Shown: in pieces, positions 42,301 to 50,435 of the stretch
Position numbering within the stretch: position 1 is the stretch's first letter
Layout of the letters: every line of letters starts with the position of its first letter
NCBI GenBank assembly: GCA_020850835.1
Contig: JADZDX010000050.1
Span: forward strand, 1-52,012
From: Fimbriimonadaceae bacterium
GTDB taxonomy: Bacteria > Armatimonadota > Fimbriimonadia > Fimbriimonadales > Fimbriimonadaceae
Reading direction: 5' to 3'
DNA: 52,012 bases
Position numbers and translations under genes: made by a program
The notes under the pieces: model-generated
Database searches by the model: none
Told to the model about the DNA's origin: nothing
The model's input: the letters and a program-made list of their open reading frames with translations, nothing else

Positions 42301-45300
42301 GGCGTCACCACGGTGTAGGTCAAGGGATCGCTGTCGGGATCGTTGGCCGTTACCGGAGTATTGACCGAAGTATTTTCGTTAGTCGAAAAACTAGCGTCAT
42401 TCGCTACCGGCGGCTGATTCACATTGTTCACAGTGATGCTCACCGTCGTGGCCGATGAAGTTGCATATACGTCCGTCGCCGTAAACGTGAAGCTGTCCGG
42501 ACCCGTGTAATTCGCATTCGGAGTGTAAGTCACATTCGGAGCCGTACCCGTGACCGTCCCATGAGCCGGTTGACCATATGCATAGGTCAAAGGAACTTCA
42601 AACGCATTCGAGTCCGTCGCCGAAAGGACAACCGGGAGCGACGTGTTCTCATCCATCACCAAGGTCTGCGGACTGCCCAACGGTGCAACATTCGACGTCA
42701 CCATCTGAACCGTAGCCGATGCAGACCCTAGGACAGGGCTCGCATGGTTGCTCTCGTGCAGGGTGTAGGTCGTACTGATGTCAATTGGGTCAACCGAGAG
42801 AATCGTCTCCAGATAGGAGCGCATGCTCACCATCTTGTCGTAATCGGTTGCTCCAGGCTCGAAGGTAGCGTCCCAAGCATTACCGATGCCCACATAGACC
42901 AACTCATCAACCATCATCTCCGCCGGGATATCATCTGTCTGGTAGACAATGTCATCACCCGTACCCTTGATGCGGTCGGGACCGTAGTCAATTCCCTTGC
43001 GGCTTGGACCGTAGAAATCGGGGTACGGATAGTTCGGATCAGTTCCATCAAACCAACCGTCAAAGTCCATATCATTCCCCGAGTCGCTTGAATTCATATC
43101 GAAATCAAGGGCCGATAGGCTGAAGCGGGTGCCATTGCCCAAGATATGAACACCAAAGTGCATTCGGTGTCCATATTCGCCCGCGAATGGAGCCGATGGA
43201 TGAAGGACATTCATCCAGAAGCCAAATGGCGTCGCGACGTTCTCGTACCAAGCAACCGTCGCAGGAGTCTCGTAGGCCGTCGGATCAACCAGTCGCGATA
43301 GAATATCCGGGTGGCTGGGATCTTCCAAGCTATCCAAAGCATTGTCTCGGTAACCAGGCCAGCTCGGTGAACCATACGCATTCGGAGCCGGTGAGCCTAA
43401 GACCTCCATCGTTACCGGAGGCGCAGCCATAACCGTAAGGCTGACAGTTGCGGTGTTCGAATCCTCATGACCATCATTCGCCTTAAAGGTAAAGCTGTCG
43501 CTGCCGACATAATTCTCAGCTGGCGTGTAAACCCAGCTCGGAGCGGTGCCGCTTAAAGTGCCATGAGCTGGAGGCGTCACCACAGTGTAAGTCAAAGGAT
43601 CGCTGTCCGGATCAGTGGCCACACCCGTGGCCGACACAGGGGCATTCTTGCCGGTGCTGTAGCTTGCATCTGAAGCCACCGGGGCATCATTCGTGTTGTT
43701 CACAGTGATGCTCACCGTCGTGGCCGATGAAGTTGCATATACGTCTGTCGCCGTAAACGTGAAGCTGTCCGGACCCGTGTAATTCGCATTCGGAGTGTAA
43801 GTCACATTCGGAGCTGTACCCGTGACCGTCCCGTGAGCCGGTTGACTATATGCATAGGTCAAGGGAACTTCAAACGCATTCGAGTCCGTCGCCGAAAGGA
43901 CGACCGGGAGCGAAGTGTTCTCATCCATCACCAAGGTCTGGGGACTGCCCACCGGAGCGACATTCGACGTCACCATGGTCACGGTGTCACTACCCGTGGC
44001 AATGATGGCTCCCAAATGACCACCGTTATGAAGGGTCACCGTGCCTGAGATATCAATATCCTGATTCCCGAGAATCTCTTCCAGGTACGCACGGCCGGCA
44101 ACCAAGGCTTCGGTCGGCGTCGGGTACGTCATGTCGGTCACCGCGGCCCAAGCATTGCCCGGACCCCGGAACATCAACTCATCCACTAACTGGTTATCAG
44201 GGCCCGAATTGATGATTGTGTCGTCGCCACCACCCTTCATTCGGTCAGCGCCGTAGTTGATACCAACCAAATCAGCACCGTAGTTGTAACGCACATCCAT
44301 CCAGCCATCGTTATCCATGTCGTTCGAGCCTTCGGTCGAATTCATGTCGAACTCAATGTCCTCCAAGCTGAACAGGTGCCCATTACCAAGCACATGGAAG
44401 GTGTACTGCAATCGGTGCCCAAGATCAGTATCAAACGGCGCGGCAGGGTTGAGTACACCCATCCAGAAATAGAAGTTCGTTACCGTATTATCGGACCAGA
44501 CAATCTGGGTCGGCAATTCGTAAGCATAGGGCGTTACAGTGCGCAAGCCAATTGGCGTGCCAGGCGTATTTTCGAGGCTACTCAAGGCATTGGCAAGCCA
44601 ACCATTGTAGCTATTGGTCGCGCCATAAACATTCGGCGCCGGCGATGCATAAACACCGACTGTTGGTGTTGCGCCATTGACGGTCAGGTCAATCGTGGCC
44701 TCGCCTGAATCTACCGTTCCGTCGTTCACCTTAAACTTGAAGGAATCTGGGCCCGAATAATTTAGATCGGGCGTGTAGGTCAAGTTAGGAGCGGTACCGC
44801 TAAGGGCACCGTGGGTCGGCAACTGCGTAACCGCATAGGTCAATGGATCGCTATCAGGGTCTGTACCTGCGAGCGTGATTGATTTTGGCGTATTGATGTT
44901 GGTCGAGTAACTGCCGCCCGTCGCAACGGGAGGCGCATTGCTGCTACTGACGGTCACGGTCAGCGTTGCCGAGTTTGAATCTTGGTCGGAGTCGTCAAAT
45001 TTGTAAGTGAGAACGGCCGTTCCCGTCGTCCCATTGGGTGTGTAGGTGTAGCTACCGTCATTGCCAAGGCTAAAGGAGCCCGGCCCCGACTGGCTCACTA
45101 CGGTGGCATTCTGCTTGACCTCGCCCGAATCATTGGTGAGGACATTGCCATTGATTGGTGTGGCATCGTCGGTAGAGCTGGCGTCATTGTTCGCCACCGG
45201 TGCGAGCCAGGGCTCGGGCGACCAGTCAATGCCCCGGTATGAGGCCGTTGACCCAGCAGCCCCAGCCACCGTCGCTTCTACGGTGAACGTAGAACCCGTG

Positions 45301-47009
45301 TCAACTACTTTCAAAACGTTGTTGTTTGCACTGTTCCCTGTCCCGCCGGTAGTGATGTAAAGACGTGGCTCCGGCAAAGCATTGCGAACTAGATGCAAAG
45401 ACCTAGCATAAACGCTTCCGATCGCAGCTGAATTCAGCGAATAAGCGAAAGACCATGAACTACCGTCACTCGTGTATTTCCGGACGACGGAAGTTCCGGA
45501 CGCAGTTGAAGAGCTGTCAAGCAACACATAAAGCGTCCGTGGATTATCAAACGCAAAATCTTGACAGTTGCTGAGGCCCGTCAGAGCGCCTATTGACGCG
45601 GAGGTAGCCGTGCCGGAAGGCAACGTTGGATAGGCGTTGATCGCCGAACTGGCGCTCCAGTACAGGCGATTATTGAAAATATTGAGAACTCGGGCATTGG
45701 AACCAGACACCGTAGATACGGTTGCCGGAGTAGACATGTTTACTTGGCTAGCCGCGTTGGAAAAGTACGCCGTTATGGAGTTGAACGCAGTGGCGGATCG
45801 ATTTTGTGTCGTCGCACTGAAATTTCTAAATGAGGCCGAATGATCCCCGCTAACCCAAGCCAAGGTGCGCTGGGTCGTTGACGCGTTGGCGGTATCTACT
45901 CCAGGTTGCGCATTGTATCCAAAGTACAAGACTTCGGACCCCTCAAGAGTTCGTTTCAGGTAATCACTGTAAGCATAATTTCCCAATGCCGCCGCTCTGC
46001 TGCCTGCTGGTCCAGCGGACAACTGGATGAGATCACTTGGCAACTGATTAATGCCGTCTGGATCGAGCGCTACGATTGCCGAATTGGCGGCGAGGCCTGA
46101 GCCCAAGGCAAGGGTACCAACACTACTGATACGAGTCGCCCACAGTGAGCGGCGAGCCCTTGGCTGAACATAGAAAAACTGGGTACCGGGGTGGTTTGCG
46201 GAGGAGAAATCCTGGCCTCGCGGTTCGTCTAGATTTGCTGTGCTGGAACTGGCCCCAATATCCGGCAGGAACTGATTTGACAGAAAGTCGCCGCCCGGAC
46301 TACTAATGAAGGCAATCACCTTAACACTCTGATTGATGGTCCCCAATAGCCCCAAAGGAATCTTGAGCTCCAAGCCTGTATTACTCAGAGCCGGGACTTG
46401 ACCATTCGCCGAGCCCCCACTGACCCCTAGCGCATTGGTGTTGTTGATCGCGGCTTCCACGCCAAGCATGCCGGAACCGATGGTCCAAGTGCCCGATCCT
46501 CCGTCAACCGTACTGCTCCCCACGTATTGCTTGAGTCCACCGGTACCGGTCGGAAGATTCTCATAGTCCAAATAAAGGTTTGAACCCGAGATGTTGAAGA
46601 CAAACGCATGGTCTGCGGCGAAGCCACTTTCAAAAGTCAGCCCATTAGGCCCGCCAGAGTCCCCGAGCCTCAACAAAGAGGCAAGGTTTACGTCATTATC
46701 GCCCCGAAGACGATTCTGTCCGGACCCAGAATCCGTGTCCAGAAAGACAAAGAGCTTGTTGCCGCCGGCTTGCAAATTACCATTGAGGAACAGATTAAGA
46801 TTGCCGCCGCCGATGTAGCTATAGGCTGCATCCAATTCGCTCTGGTTATCGCCGTAACCAGTCTGAACGGTCTGCCAGACCCGAGGGAAGCCGTATAAAT
46901 AGTCTCTCGTACCATCTACGGTGACCGCTTGACCGTATCCGGTCGTCGCGCCTCCCACCACAGCCATGCTCAGCATTGAGCGAACGAACAAACTCGAAGT
47001 CCTCTTCAT
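39384..47009 (-). CDS. Giant exported multidomain protein with cadherin-like repeats, a triplicated module and a dockerin-like C-terminus
   Basis: The 2541-residue protein has a signal peptide (residues 1-28, ending 'GYGQA'). An N-terminal beta domain (about 29-200, 'VDGTRDYLYG ... VQTGYGDNQSELDAAYSYIGGGNL') is of a type also seen in PEP-CTERM proteins. A propeller-like region follows (about 300-600). From about 605 on come many cadherin/Big_9-like repeats ('PDSDPLTYTVVTPPAHGTLSG', 'YTGPDSFTFTATD'), broken by three copies of an unrecognised module of about 235 residues (about 783-1018, 1200-1438 and 1623-1856). The end has a dockerin-type pair, 'NINRDGRIDIGDYVVYAVNYG' and 'DISGNGVVDGADF' (about 2413-2480), and an EF-hand-like 'DRNHDGWITVEE'. 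It is probably a cell-surface or matrix protein; no cohesin is visible nearby. Confidence 0.88.
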   Translation of the reverse strand: MKRTSSLFVRSMLSMAVVGGATTGYGQAVTVDGTRDYLYGFPRVWQTVQTGYGDNQSELDAAYSYIGGGNLNLFLNGNLQAGGNKLFVFLDTDSGSGQNRLRGDNDVNLASLLRLGDSGGPNGLTFESGFAADHAFVFNISGSNLYLDYENLPTGTGGLKQYVGSSTVDGGSGTWTIGSGMLGVEAAINNTNALGVSGGSANGQVPALSNTGLELKIPLGLLGTINQSVKVIAFISSPGGDFLSNQFLPDIGASSSTANLDEPRGQDFSSANHPGTQFFYVQPRARRSLWATRISSVGTLALGSGLAANSAIVALDPDGINQLPSDLIQLSAGPAGSRAAALGNYAYSDYLKRTLEGSEVLYFGYNAQPGVDTANASTTQRTLAWVSGDHSASFRNFSATTQNRSATAFNSITAYFSNAASQVNMSTPATVSTVSGSNARVLNIFNNRLYWSASSAINAYPTLPSGTATSASIGALTGLSNCQDFAFDNPRTLYVLLDSSSTASGTSVVRKYTSDGSSWSFAYSLNSAAIGSVYARSLHLVRNALPEPRLYITTGGTGNSANNNVLKVVDTGSTFTVEATVAGAAGSTASYRGIDWSPEPWLAPVANNDASSTDDATPINGNVLTNDSGEVKQNATVVSQSGPGSFSLGNDGSYTYTPNGTTGTAVLTYKFDDSDQDSNSATLTVTVSSSNAPPVATGGSYSTNINTPKSITLAGTDPDSDPLTYAVTQLPTHGALSGTAPNLTYTPDLNYSGPDSFKFKVNDGTVDSGEATIDLTVNGATPTVGVYASPAPNVYGATNSYNGWLANALSSLENTPGTPIGLRTVTPYAYELPTQIVWSDNTVTNFYFWMGVLNPAAPFDTDLGHRLQYTFHVLGNGHLFSLEDIEFDMNSTEGSNDMDNDGWMDVRYNYGADLVGINYGADRMKGGGDDTIINSGPDNQLVDELMFRGPGNAWAAVTDMTYPTPTEALVAGRAYLEEILGNQDIDISGTVTLHNGGHLGAIIATGSDTVTMVTSNVAPVGSPQTLVMDENTSLPVVLSATDSNAFEVPLTYAYSQPAHGTVTGTAPNVTYTPNANYTGPDSFTFTATDVYATSSATTVSITVNNTNDAPVASDASYSTGKNAPVSATGVATDPDSDPLTYTVVTPPAHGTLSGTAPSWVYTPAENYVGSDSFTFKANDGHEDSNTATVSLTVMAAPPVTMEVLGSPAPNAYGSPSWPGYRDNALDSLEDPSHPDILSRLVDPTAYETPATVAWYENVATPFGFWMNVLHPSAPFAGEYGHRMHFGVHILGNGTRFSLSALDFDMNSSDSGNDMDFDGWFDGTDPNYPYPDFYGPSRKGIDYGPDRIKGTGDDIVYQTDDIPAEMMVDELVYVGIGNAWDATFEPGATDYDKMVSMRSYLETILSVDPIDISTTYTLHESNHASPVLGSASATVQMVTSNVAPLGSPQTLVMDENTSLPVVLSATDSNAFEVPLTYAYGQPAHGTVTGTAPNVTYTPNANYTGPDSFTFTATDVYATSSATTVSITVNNVNQPPVANDASFSTNENTSVNTPVTANDPDSDPLTYTVVTPPAHGTLSGTGPNWVYAPTGIFTGVDTFTFKANDGTVDSNVATVTITVSDVSNISVQVFGSPAPNAYGSPSYDGYRVRALNSLEHTPGVPDGLRSTDPTAYELPTQIVWSDAVVTNYPFWLGVLNPSAPFDAELGHRMHYGLHILGNGTRFNLEDLEFDMSSSNDDNDLSYEGDFVGLTYAAHRVGIDYGPDRIKGTGDDLTYNSNVTPGSTPVDELVYVGVGNAWDATPPELGSTPAEKLMNARAYLETLLFAAPIDISTTYTLHTGGISGPVAATGTGTVQMVTSNTAPTANSQSVSVTEDGSVGITLAGSDTDSFEVPLTYTVVTPPAHGTLSGVAPNLTYAPDPNYAGSDSFTFTATDVTLDSAPATVSITVVPVNDPPSLTTIGDKSVNEHSLLSFTLSSSDIDGGVPAYSATGLPLGATLVGDTFNWTPSEVQGPGDYTVTFEVSDGNGGSDSETITIHVNEVNEAPTIDSISDITADEMTLITFDADGHDADLPAQTLTYSLVGAPSGAVIDANTGVFSWTPTEAQGPNDYTFTVRVSDGTLDADESVTIHVGEANVAPTIDAIADITAPEMSPITFDAEGHDADLPANVLTYSLIGAPSGATIDANTGVFSWTPTEAQGPTTVTFTVRVSDGALTADEVVVIQVDEVNVAPVANGQSVTAQVNTDLAITLTGTDADLPANTLTFVIVTPPSHGTLAQSGADVTYTPTPNYSGPDSFTFKVNDGTVDSALATVNINVAGTTITLNLTLQSFAAVGPTTRGMTMWLGGTAGGSNPPVDVSRDVVFDSTGHATVVFGPQDGFLPDDNLSTYAISVKDELHSLRSFGMLQWDGDNYEVDMTLLGGNINRDGRIDIGDYVVYAVNYGSAPGADSPLSLLFNPLFRHADISGNGVVDGADFTFISSNFGLLDGTLPGNYSRDRDPIRRLISVADAVKEAGSNRASYLDRNHDGWITVEEAMQPLSPTTGR
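42424..42704. repeat. Near-identical direct repeat, copy A
   Basis: This block of about 281 bases matches 43696-43976 with about 11 mismatches by eye (about 96% identity) at an offset of 1272 bases, which is 424 codons. It encodes a Big_9-like repeat and the start of the next linker of the giant protein, and shows recent internal duplication or gene conversion. Confidence 0.85.
43696..43976. repeat. Near-identical direct repeat, copy B
   Basis: This is the partner of the repeat at 42424-42704. Differences are mostly single substitutions at third codon positions; the flanking modules are much more diverged, so this block is younger than the modules around it. Confidence 0.85.
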
Positions 47010-47021
47010 CGATCCCCAACA

Positions 47022-47039
47022 GCGCTCAACAATGAGCGC
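47022..47039. promoter_or_regulatory. Hairpin in the 5' leader of the giant-protein gene
   Basis: A perfect 7-bp stem (GCGCTCA / TGAGCGC) with a 4-base loop lies 13 bases before the ATG of the giant gene. It would stabilise the mRNA 5' region or influence translation. A related palindrome (TGAGCGCTCA) is found upstream of LtrA. Confidence 0.5.
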
Positions 47040-47091
47040 ACCCTAACAATTCATATTAGCCTATATTTATGCGATTGCCACCACGACGAGT

Positions 47092-47119
47092 TTGAGGAAA
47101 CTGCACTGAGGCATATAAC
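47092..47119 (+). promoter_or_regulatory. Candidate promoter of the flagellar operon
   Basis: TTGAGG (47092-47097) and TATAAC (47114-47119) are separated by 16 bases in the 225-base gap between the giant gene and flgF. They would give a leader of about 108 bases. A sigma-28 or sigma-54 consensus was not recognised. Confidence 0.35.
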
Positions 47120-47181
47120 TAGTAGTTTTGCTCGTTAAGAAAGCCGGCATGGCATGGAAAATCACGAACCTGAAGCAGAGT

Positions 47182-47200
47182 GTTAGGTTTCCGCCCTAAC
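47182..47200. repeat. Inverted repeat in the flgF leader
   Basis: GTTAGG and CCTAAC, perfect 6-bp arms with a 7-base loop, lie 34 bases upstream of flgF. It may form an RNA hairpin or be a regulator site. Confidence 0.35.
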
Positions 47201-47234
47201 CCCCGCAAAACCACCTGCCGACAACAGACTTGGG

Positions 47235-47957
47235 ATGAATCGCGGTCTTTACACAGCGGCGAGCGGAATGAGTTCCAGCCAAGTTTGGCTGGATACCGTC
47301 GCCAACAACCTCGCGAACGCCAGTGCGACTGGCTACAAGCGAGATGAAGTGGAGTTCGAAGAGAGCCTGCTACGCGAGTTACGAAGCAATGGCGGTCGCG
47401 GAAAGGTCGTCGGCGACCTGCAGAGCGGCCCCTTAGTCAGCAAGATCACGACAAGCTTCGAGCGCGGTAGTACGATTGCCACCGGCAATGGCCTAGATGT
47501 CGCCATTGAAACGCCCACTGGGATGTTCGCCATTGAAACCAAAGGGGGACCTAAGTACAGCCGTGCCGGCTCATTCACGCTGAATCAGAACCGCGAACTC
47601 ACCGACCAAGAAGGCCACCGAGTCTTGGATCAAGATCTTCGCCCCATTCGGATTGACGGAGACGGGTCAGTAAAGATTGGTCCTGATGGGACGGTGGAGC
47701 CCGGTCGACAGAAAGTCGGCGTGTTCAATGGCACCTTTGAAAAGGTCGGTTTGAATCTATTTTCCGCCCGTGGTCGGGTCTCGTTGCAAGAAAACGCGAT
47801 CCTGTCGCCCGGTGCCCTTGAATCCTCCAATGTGAATGTGGTCGCCACGATGATCGAAATGATCCAAGTTCAACGCCTCTTCGAGATGGCCCAGAAGTCG
47901 GTTCAGAACCACGACGAAACGACCGCCCAACTCATTAAGACCCTCAACCCTAACTAA
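47235..47957 (+). CDS. flgF: Flagellar basal-body rod protein FlgF-like
   Basis: The 240-residue protein has the flagellar rod/hook signature at its N-terminus ('LYTAASGMSSSQVWLDTVANNLANASATGYKRDEVEF') and the matching C-terminal coiled region ('ALESSNVNVVATMIEMIQVQRLFEMAQKSVQNHDE'). Both assemble the D0 domain of the rod. Being shorter than and just before flgG, it is best called FlgF, the proximal rod protein. It is the first gene of the operon and is exported by the flagellar type III system, so it has no Sec signal. Confidence 0.88.
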   Translation: MNRGLYTAASGMSSSQVWLDTVANNLANASATGYKRDEVEFEESLLRELRSNGGRGKVVGDLQSGPLVSKITTSFERGSTIATGNGLDVAIETPTGMFAIETKGGPKYSRAGSFTLNQNRELTDQEGHRVLDQDLRPIRIDGDGSVKIGPDGTVEPGRQKVGVFNGTFEKVGLNLFSARGRVSLQENAILSPGALESSNVNVVATMIEMIQVQRLFEMAQKSVQNHDETTAQLIKTLNPN

Positions 47958-47962
47958 AGCCT

Positions 47963-48751
47963 ATGATGCGCGCACTCATAACCGCCGGCACCGGAATGGT
48001 GGCCCAACAAACTAACCTTGACGTCATCGCCAACAACCTGGCAAACGTCAACACGACTGCGTTCAAAGCTCAACGTGCCGAGTTTCATGACTTGATGTAC
48101 CAATCACTTTCAAGTAGCGGAGCCGAGCAGAGCGGCACCGTTAAGGCTCCGATGGCCAAGCAAGTCGGGCTTGGTACCATGTTCTCCGCTAACGCAAGCA
48201 ACTTCACGCAAGGAGCGATGCTCTCAACTGGAAATCCATTTGACGTGGCGATCACGGGCGATGGATTCTTTGCCGTGACCATTGGAGACGGAAGCACGGC
48301 ATACACGCGAGACGGGGCGCTGAAGCGCACGAACGACGGCACCCTGGTGACTAGTGACGGGTACGAGATCCAGCCCCAGATTACGGTGCCCGCCAATGCG
48401 ACGGCCTTCAACGTTTCGCCCAATGGAAATGTAACCGTCACGGTTCCGGGCGAGGACCAACCGCGCCTCCTCGGCACAATTCAGCTTGCTCTGTTCCCTA
48501 ATTCCAGCGGCCTTACCCGTATTGGACAGAACCTCTATAAAGCTGGCGGCGCCAGCGGAGAGGCTGTCGTGGTTAACCCAACTGAAGACGGAGCCGGCAC
48601 TTTGCAGAGCGGCTACCTCGAGGGCGGCAATGTCTCGATCGTGGAAGAAATGGTCCGCATGATCACCGCCCAGCGAGCCTACGAAATCAACTCCAAGGCG
48701 ATCCAAACCGCCGACGACATGCTGAACGTGCTGAACCAACTGAAGCGATGA
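47963..48751 (+). CDS. flgG: Flagellar distal rod protein FlgG
   Basis: The 262-residue protein has the usual FlgG length and motifs: 'LITAGTGMVAQQTNLDVIANNLANVNTTAFKAQRAEFHDLMYQ' at the N-terminus, 'AITGDGFFAVTIGDGSTAYTRDGAL' in the D2-type domain, and 'GYLEGGNVSIVEEMVRMITAQRAYEINSKAIQTADDML' at the C-terminus. It builds the distal rod. Two in-frame ATGs stand at the start. It overlaps flgA by 4 bases. Confidence 0.96.
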   Translation: MMRALITAGTGMVAQQTNLDVIANNLANVNTTAFKAQRAEFHDLMYQSLSSSGAEQSGTVKAPMAKQVGLGTMFSANASNFTQGAMLSTGNPFDVAITGDGFFAVTIGDGSTAYTRDGALKRTNDGTLVTSDGYEIQPQITVPANATAFNVSPNGNVTVTVPGEDQPRLLGTIQLALFPNSSGLTRIGQNLYKAGGASGEAVVVNPTEDGAGTLQSGYLEGGNVSIVEEMVRMITAQRAYEINSKAIQTADDMLNVLNQLKR

Positions 48752-49830
48752 ATAGCCTCCTTCTCTCACTCTTGATCGCGGACGCAGCCGTTCCCGTTAG
48801 CGTGGATGGAGAGGGCCTCCTCCGTTTTACGAGGGATGGCCGCACGGTCTACGCACGGTCAGCAGCGCTGACGGTCGTCCGAGGCCGCCTGGCGTTTCGG
48901 GATGCCTTTGTGCTCCCTACCATCGCCGTCTCGGATAACTTCTTGGTCTCCCGAGATGGGACCGTCATGGTCAATGGGAAATCCGCCGGACGCCTCGTAC
49001 TGGCGAAGTTTGCCGTCGGAGTTGCTCTCACTGAATCAGGCGGCTTCCTGATTTCTGCGTCGCGACCAGCCCTCGGTTCTGCCGGTCAAGAAGGCTTTGG
49101 ATGGATTGCTGGTTCGAAGGCGACAGTCGTCGCTTCGGCGGCCGTCTCGTCGGCCCAGGTCGTGGTCCGTGCCGAGTCCGTCGTAGACAACAAGACTTAC
49201 ACTCTCGCCGATATCGCTGATATTCGGCTACCCGAGGCCGTAAAGAACCAGATTGGCACCGTCATTATTGGCGATACTCCTCCGATCGGTATTGATCGAC
49301 GCGTTGATCGCGAACGAATCATGGTTCGGCTCCGCGTCAGTGGCTTCGACCCAACAACGTTCACCATTGAGGTACCAGATAGTGCTGTCGTTCGCCGTCC
49401 CAGCCAGCGCGTTGAGCACGAAAGGTTGATTGCTGCGGCAACAGCATCGCTGCGAAACCTCGTTGGCATCCAAGCTCAATTTAGTGACCTTAACCCCATG
49501 CCGGCCCTAATTGTTGGTCTGGGCGATATCTCCCTCAACGCCGTTAACCAGACGGTTAATTCAGGGAAAGCAAGCGTCCGAATCGAAGTGCTCGTGAATG
49601 GGCAGATCGCTACGAGCCGGACCGTCCAACTCGCCATCAGCGGCGCCGCGACCCTACCCAAGATCGGCGATATGATCACCGTTCGGGCCCGCTCCGGTGG
49701 CGTCCGAGTGGCTTTCACCGCGAAAGTCACTGGAGTTAAAGGTCCGGGACAGATCGAAGTCACGACTCAAGAGGGCGAGAAGCTCATGGGTGTGATCGTT
49801 GAGCCTGGCGTTGTGGAGATTAACCTATGA
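48748..49830 (+). CDS. flgA: FlgA, P-ring formation chaperone, with FlgG-like N-terminal segment
   Basis: The 360-residue protein has a short hydrophobic N-terminus. Residues about 17-115 resemble the D2-type domain of FlgG ('DGEGLLRFTRDGRTVYARSAAL ... VSRDGTVMVNGKSAGRLVLAKFA'). A SAF/FlgA part follows: 'VVRAESVVDNKTYTLADIADIRLP', and at the C-terminus 'PKIGDMITVRARSGGVRVAFTAKVTGV', the ChapFlgA motif. FlgA guides FlgI assembly in the periplasm. Classical FlgA is about 220 residues, so the extra front domain is notable. It overlaps flgG and flgH by 4 bases each. Confidence 0.88.
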   Translation: MNSLLLSLLIADAAVPVSVDGEGLLRFTRDGRTVYARSAALTVVRGRLAFRDAFVLPTIAVSDNFLVSRDGTVMVNGKSAGRLVLAKFAVGVALTESGGFLISASRPALGSAGQEGFGWIAGSKATVVASAAVSSAQVVVRAESVVDNKTYTLADIADIRLPEAVKNQIGTVIIGDTPPIGIDRRVDRERIMVRLRVSGFDPTTFTIEVPDSAVVRRPSQRVEHERLIAAATASLRNLVGIQAQFSDLNPMPALIVGLGDISLNAVNQTVNSGKASVRIEVLVNGQIATSRTVQLAISGAATLPKIGDMITVRARSGGVRVAFTAKVTGVKGPGQIEVTTQEGEKLMGVIVEPGVVEINL

Positions 49831-50435
49831 AGAAACTACTCCCCCTCATCATCGCTATTGCGCCTTTGGCCTACGGTCAGGACGTGATTGACAAGAATGC
49901 TCAAGGCGTCTCAGGGTCCACCTGGGAAGATGGAAAGAACCCTCTGCTTGATCGGACCGCTCGTCGTGCAGGTGATCTCCTGACTATTTTGATCAGCGAA
50001 AGTAGCGTGGCCAGTTTCTCAGCTACGACAACCGCCAGCAAGACAAGCGACATGAGCGCCGTTCAGCAAGTCGTCAAAGGGCTCTTTGGTTTCTTGGACC
50101 TCAATGGCACCAAGACCGCCAGCGGATCCAAGACCGATAACGGCACCGGCCAAACTAACCAGAATGGTTCTCTGAGAGCCAGACTTACCGCCGAGGTACT
50201 CGCCGTGACACCCAATGGCCACCTCATTATCGAGGGAACTCGCAAGATTGTTATCAATCGAGAGACCCAGTTGTTTAAGCTCACGGGCATTGTGCGGCGT
50301 GACGACATCACACCCGATAACTCGGTGCTTAGCGAGTCCATTGCCCAAGCTGAAATCCGGTTTGAGGGCAAGGGGCAGATCGCCAACAAGCAACGCCAAG
50401 GACTTCTCTCACAACTTATGGACTGGCTATTCTAA
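49827..50435 (+). CDS. flgH: Flagellar L-ring protein FlgH
   Basis: The 202-residue protein has a signal peptide ('KLLPLIIAIAPLAYGQ') without the lipobox Cys found in enterobacterial FlgH. FlgH motifs are 'DRTARRAGDLLTILISESS', 'NGSLRARLTAEVLAVTPNGHLIIEGTRKIVINRE' and 'LTGIVRRDDITPDNSVLSESIAQAEIRFEGKG'. It forms the ring in the outer membrane, which supports a diderm envelope. It shares one base with flgI (TAATG). Confidence 0.94.
   Translation: MKKLLPLIIAIAPLAYGQDVIDKNAQGVSGSTWEDGKNPLLDRTARRAGDLLTILISESSVASFSATTTASKTSDMSAVQQVVKGLFGFLDLNGTKTASGSKTDNGTGQTNQNGSLRARLTAEVLAVTPNGHLIIEGTRKIVINRETQLFKLTGIVRRDDITPDNSVLSESIAQAEIRFEGKGQIANKQRQGLLSQLMDWLF

Noticed and set aside
41400-45000. Possible CRISPR array or phage tail repeats in the repeated region
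   Set aside because: The repeats are in-frame protein repeats with long, diverged units rather than short identical repeats with unique spacers.
47092-47234. Sigma-28 or sigma-54 promoter before flgF
   Set aside because: I looked for TAAA-N15-GCCGATAA and GG-N10-GC patterns and found no convincing match; only a weak sigma-70-like pair is listed.
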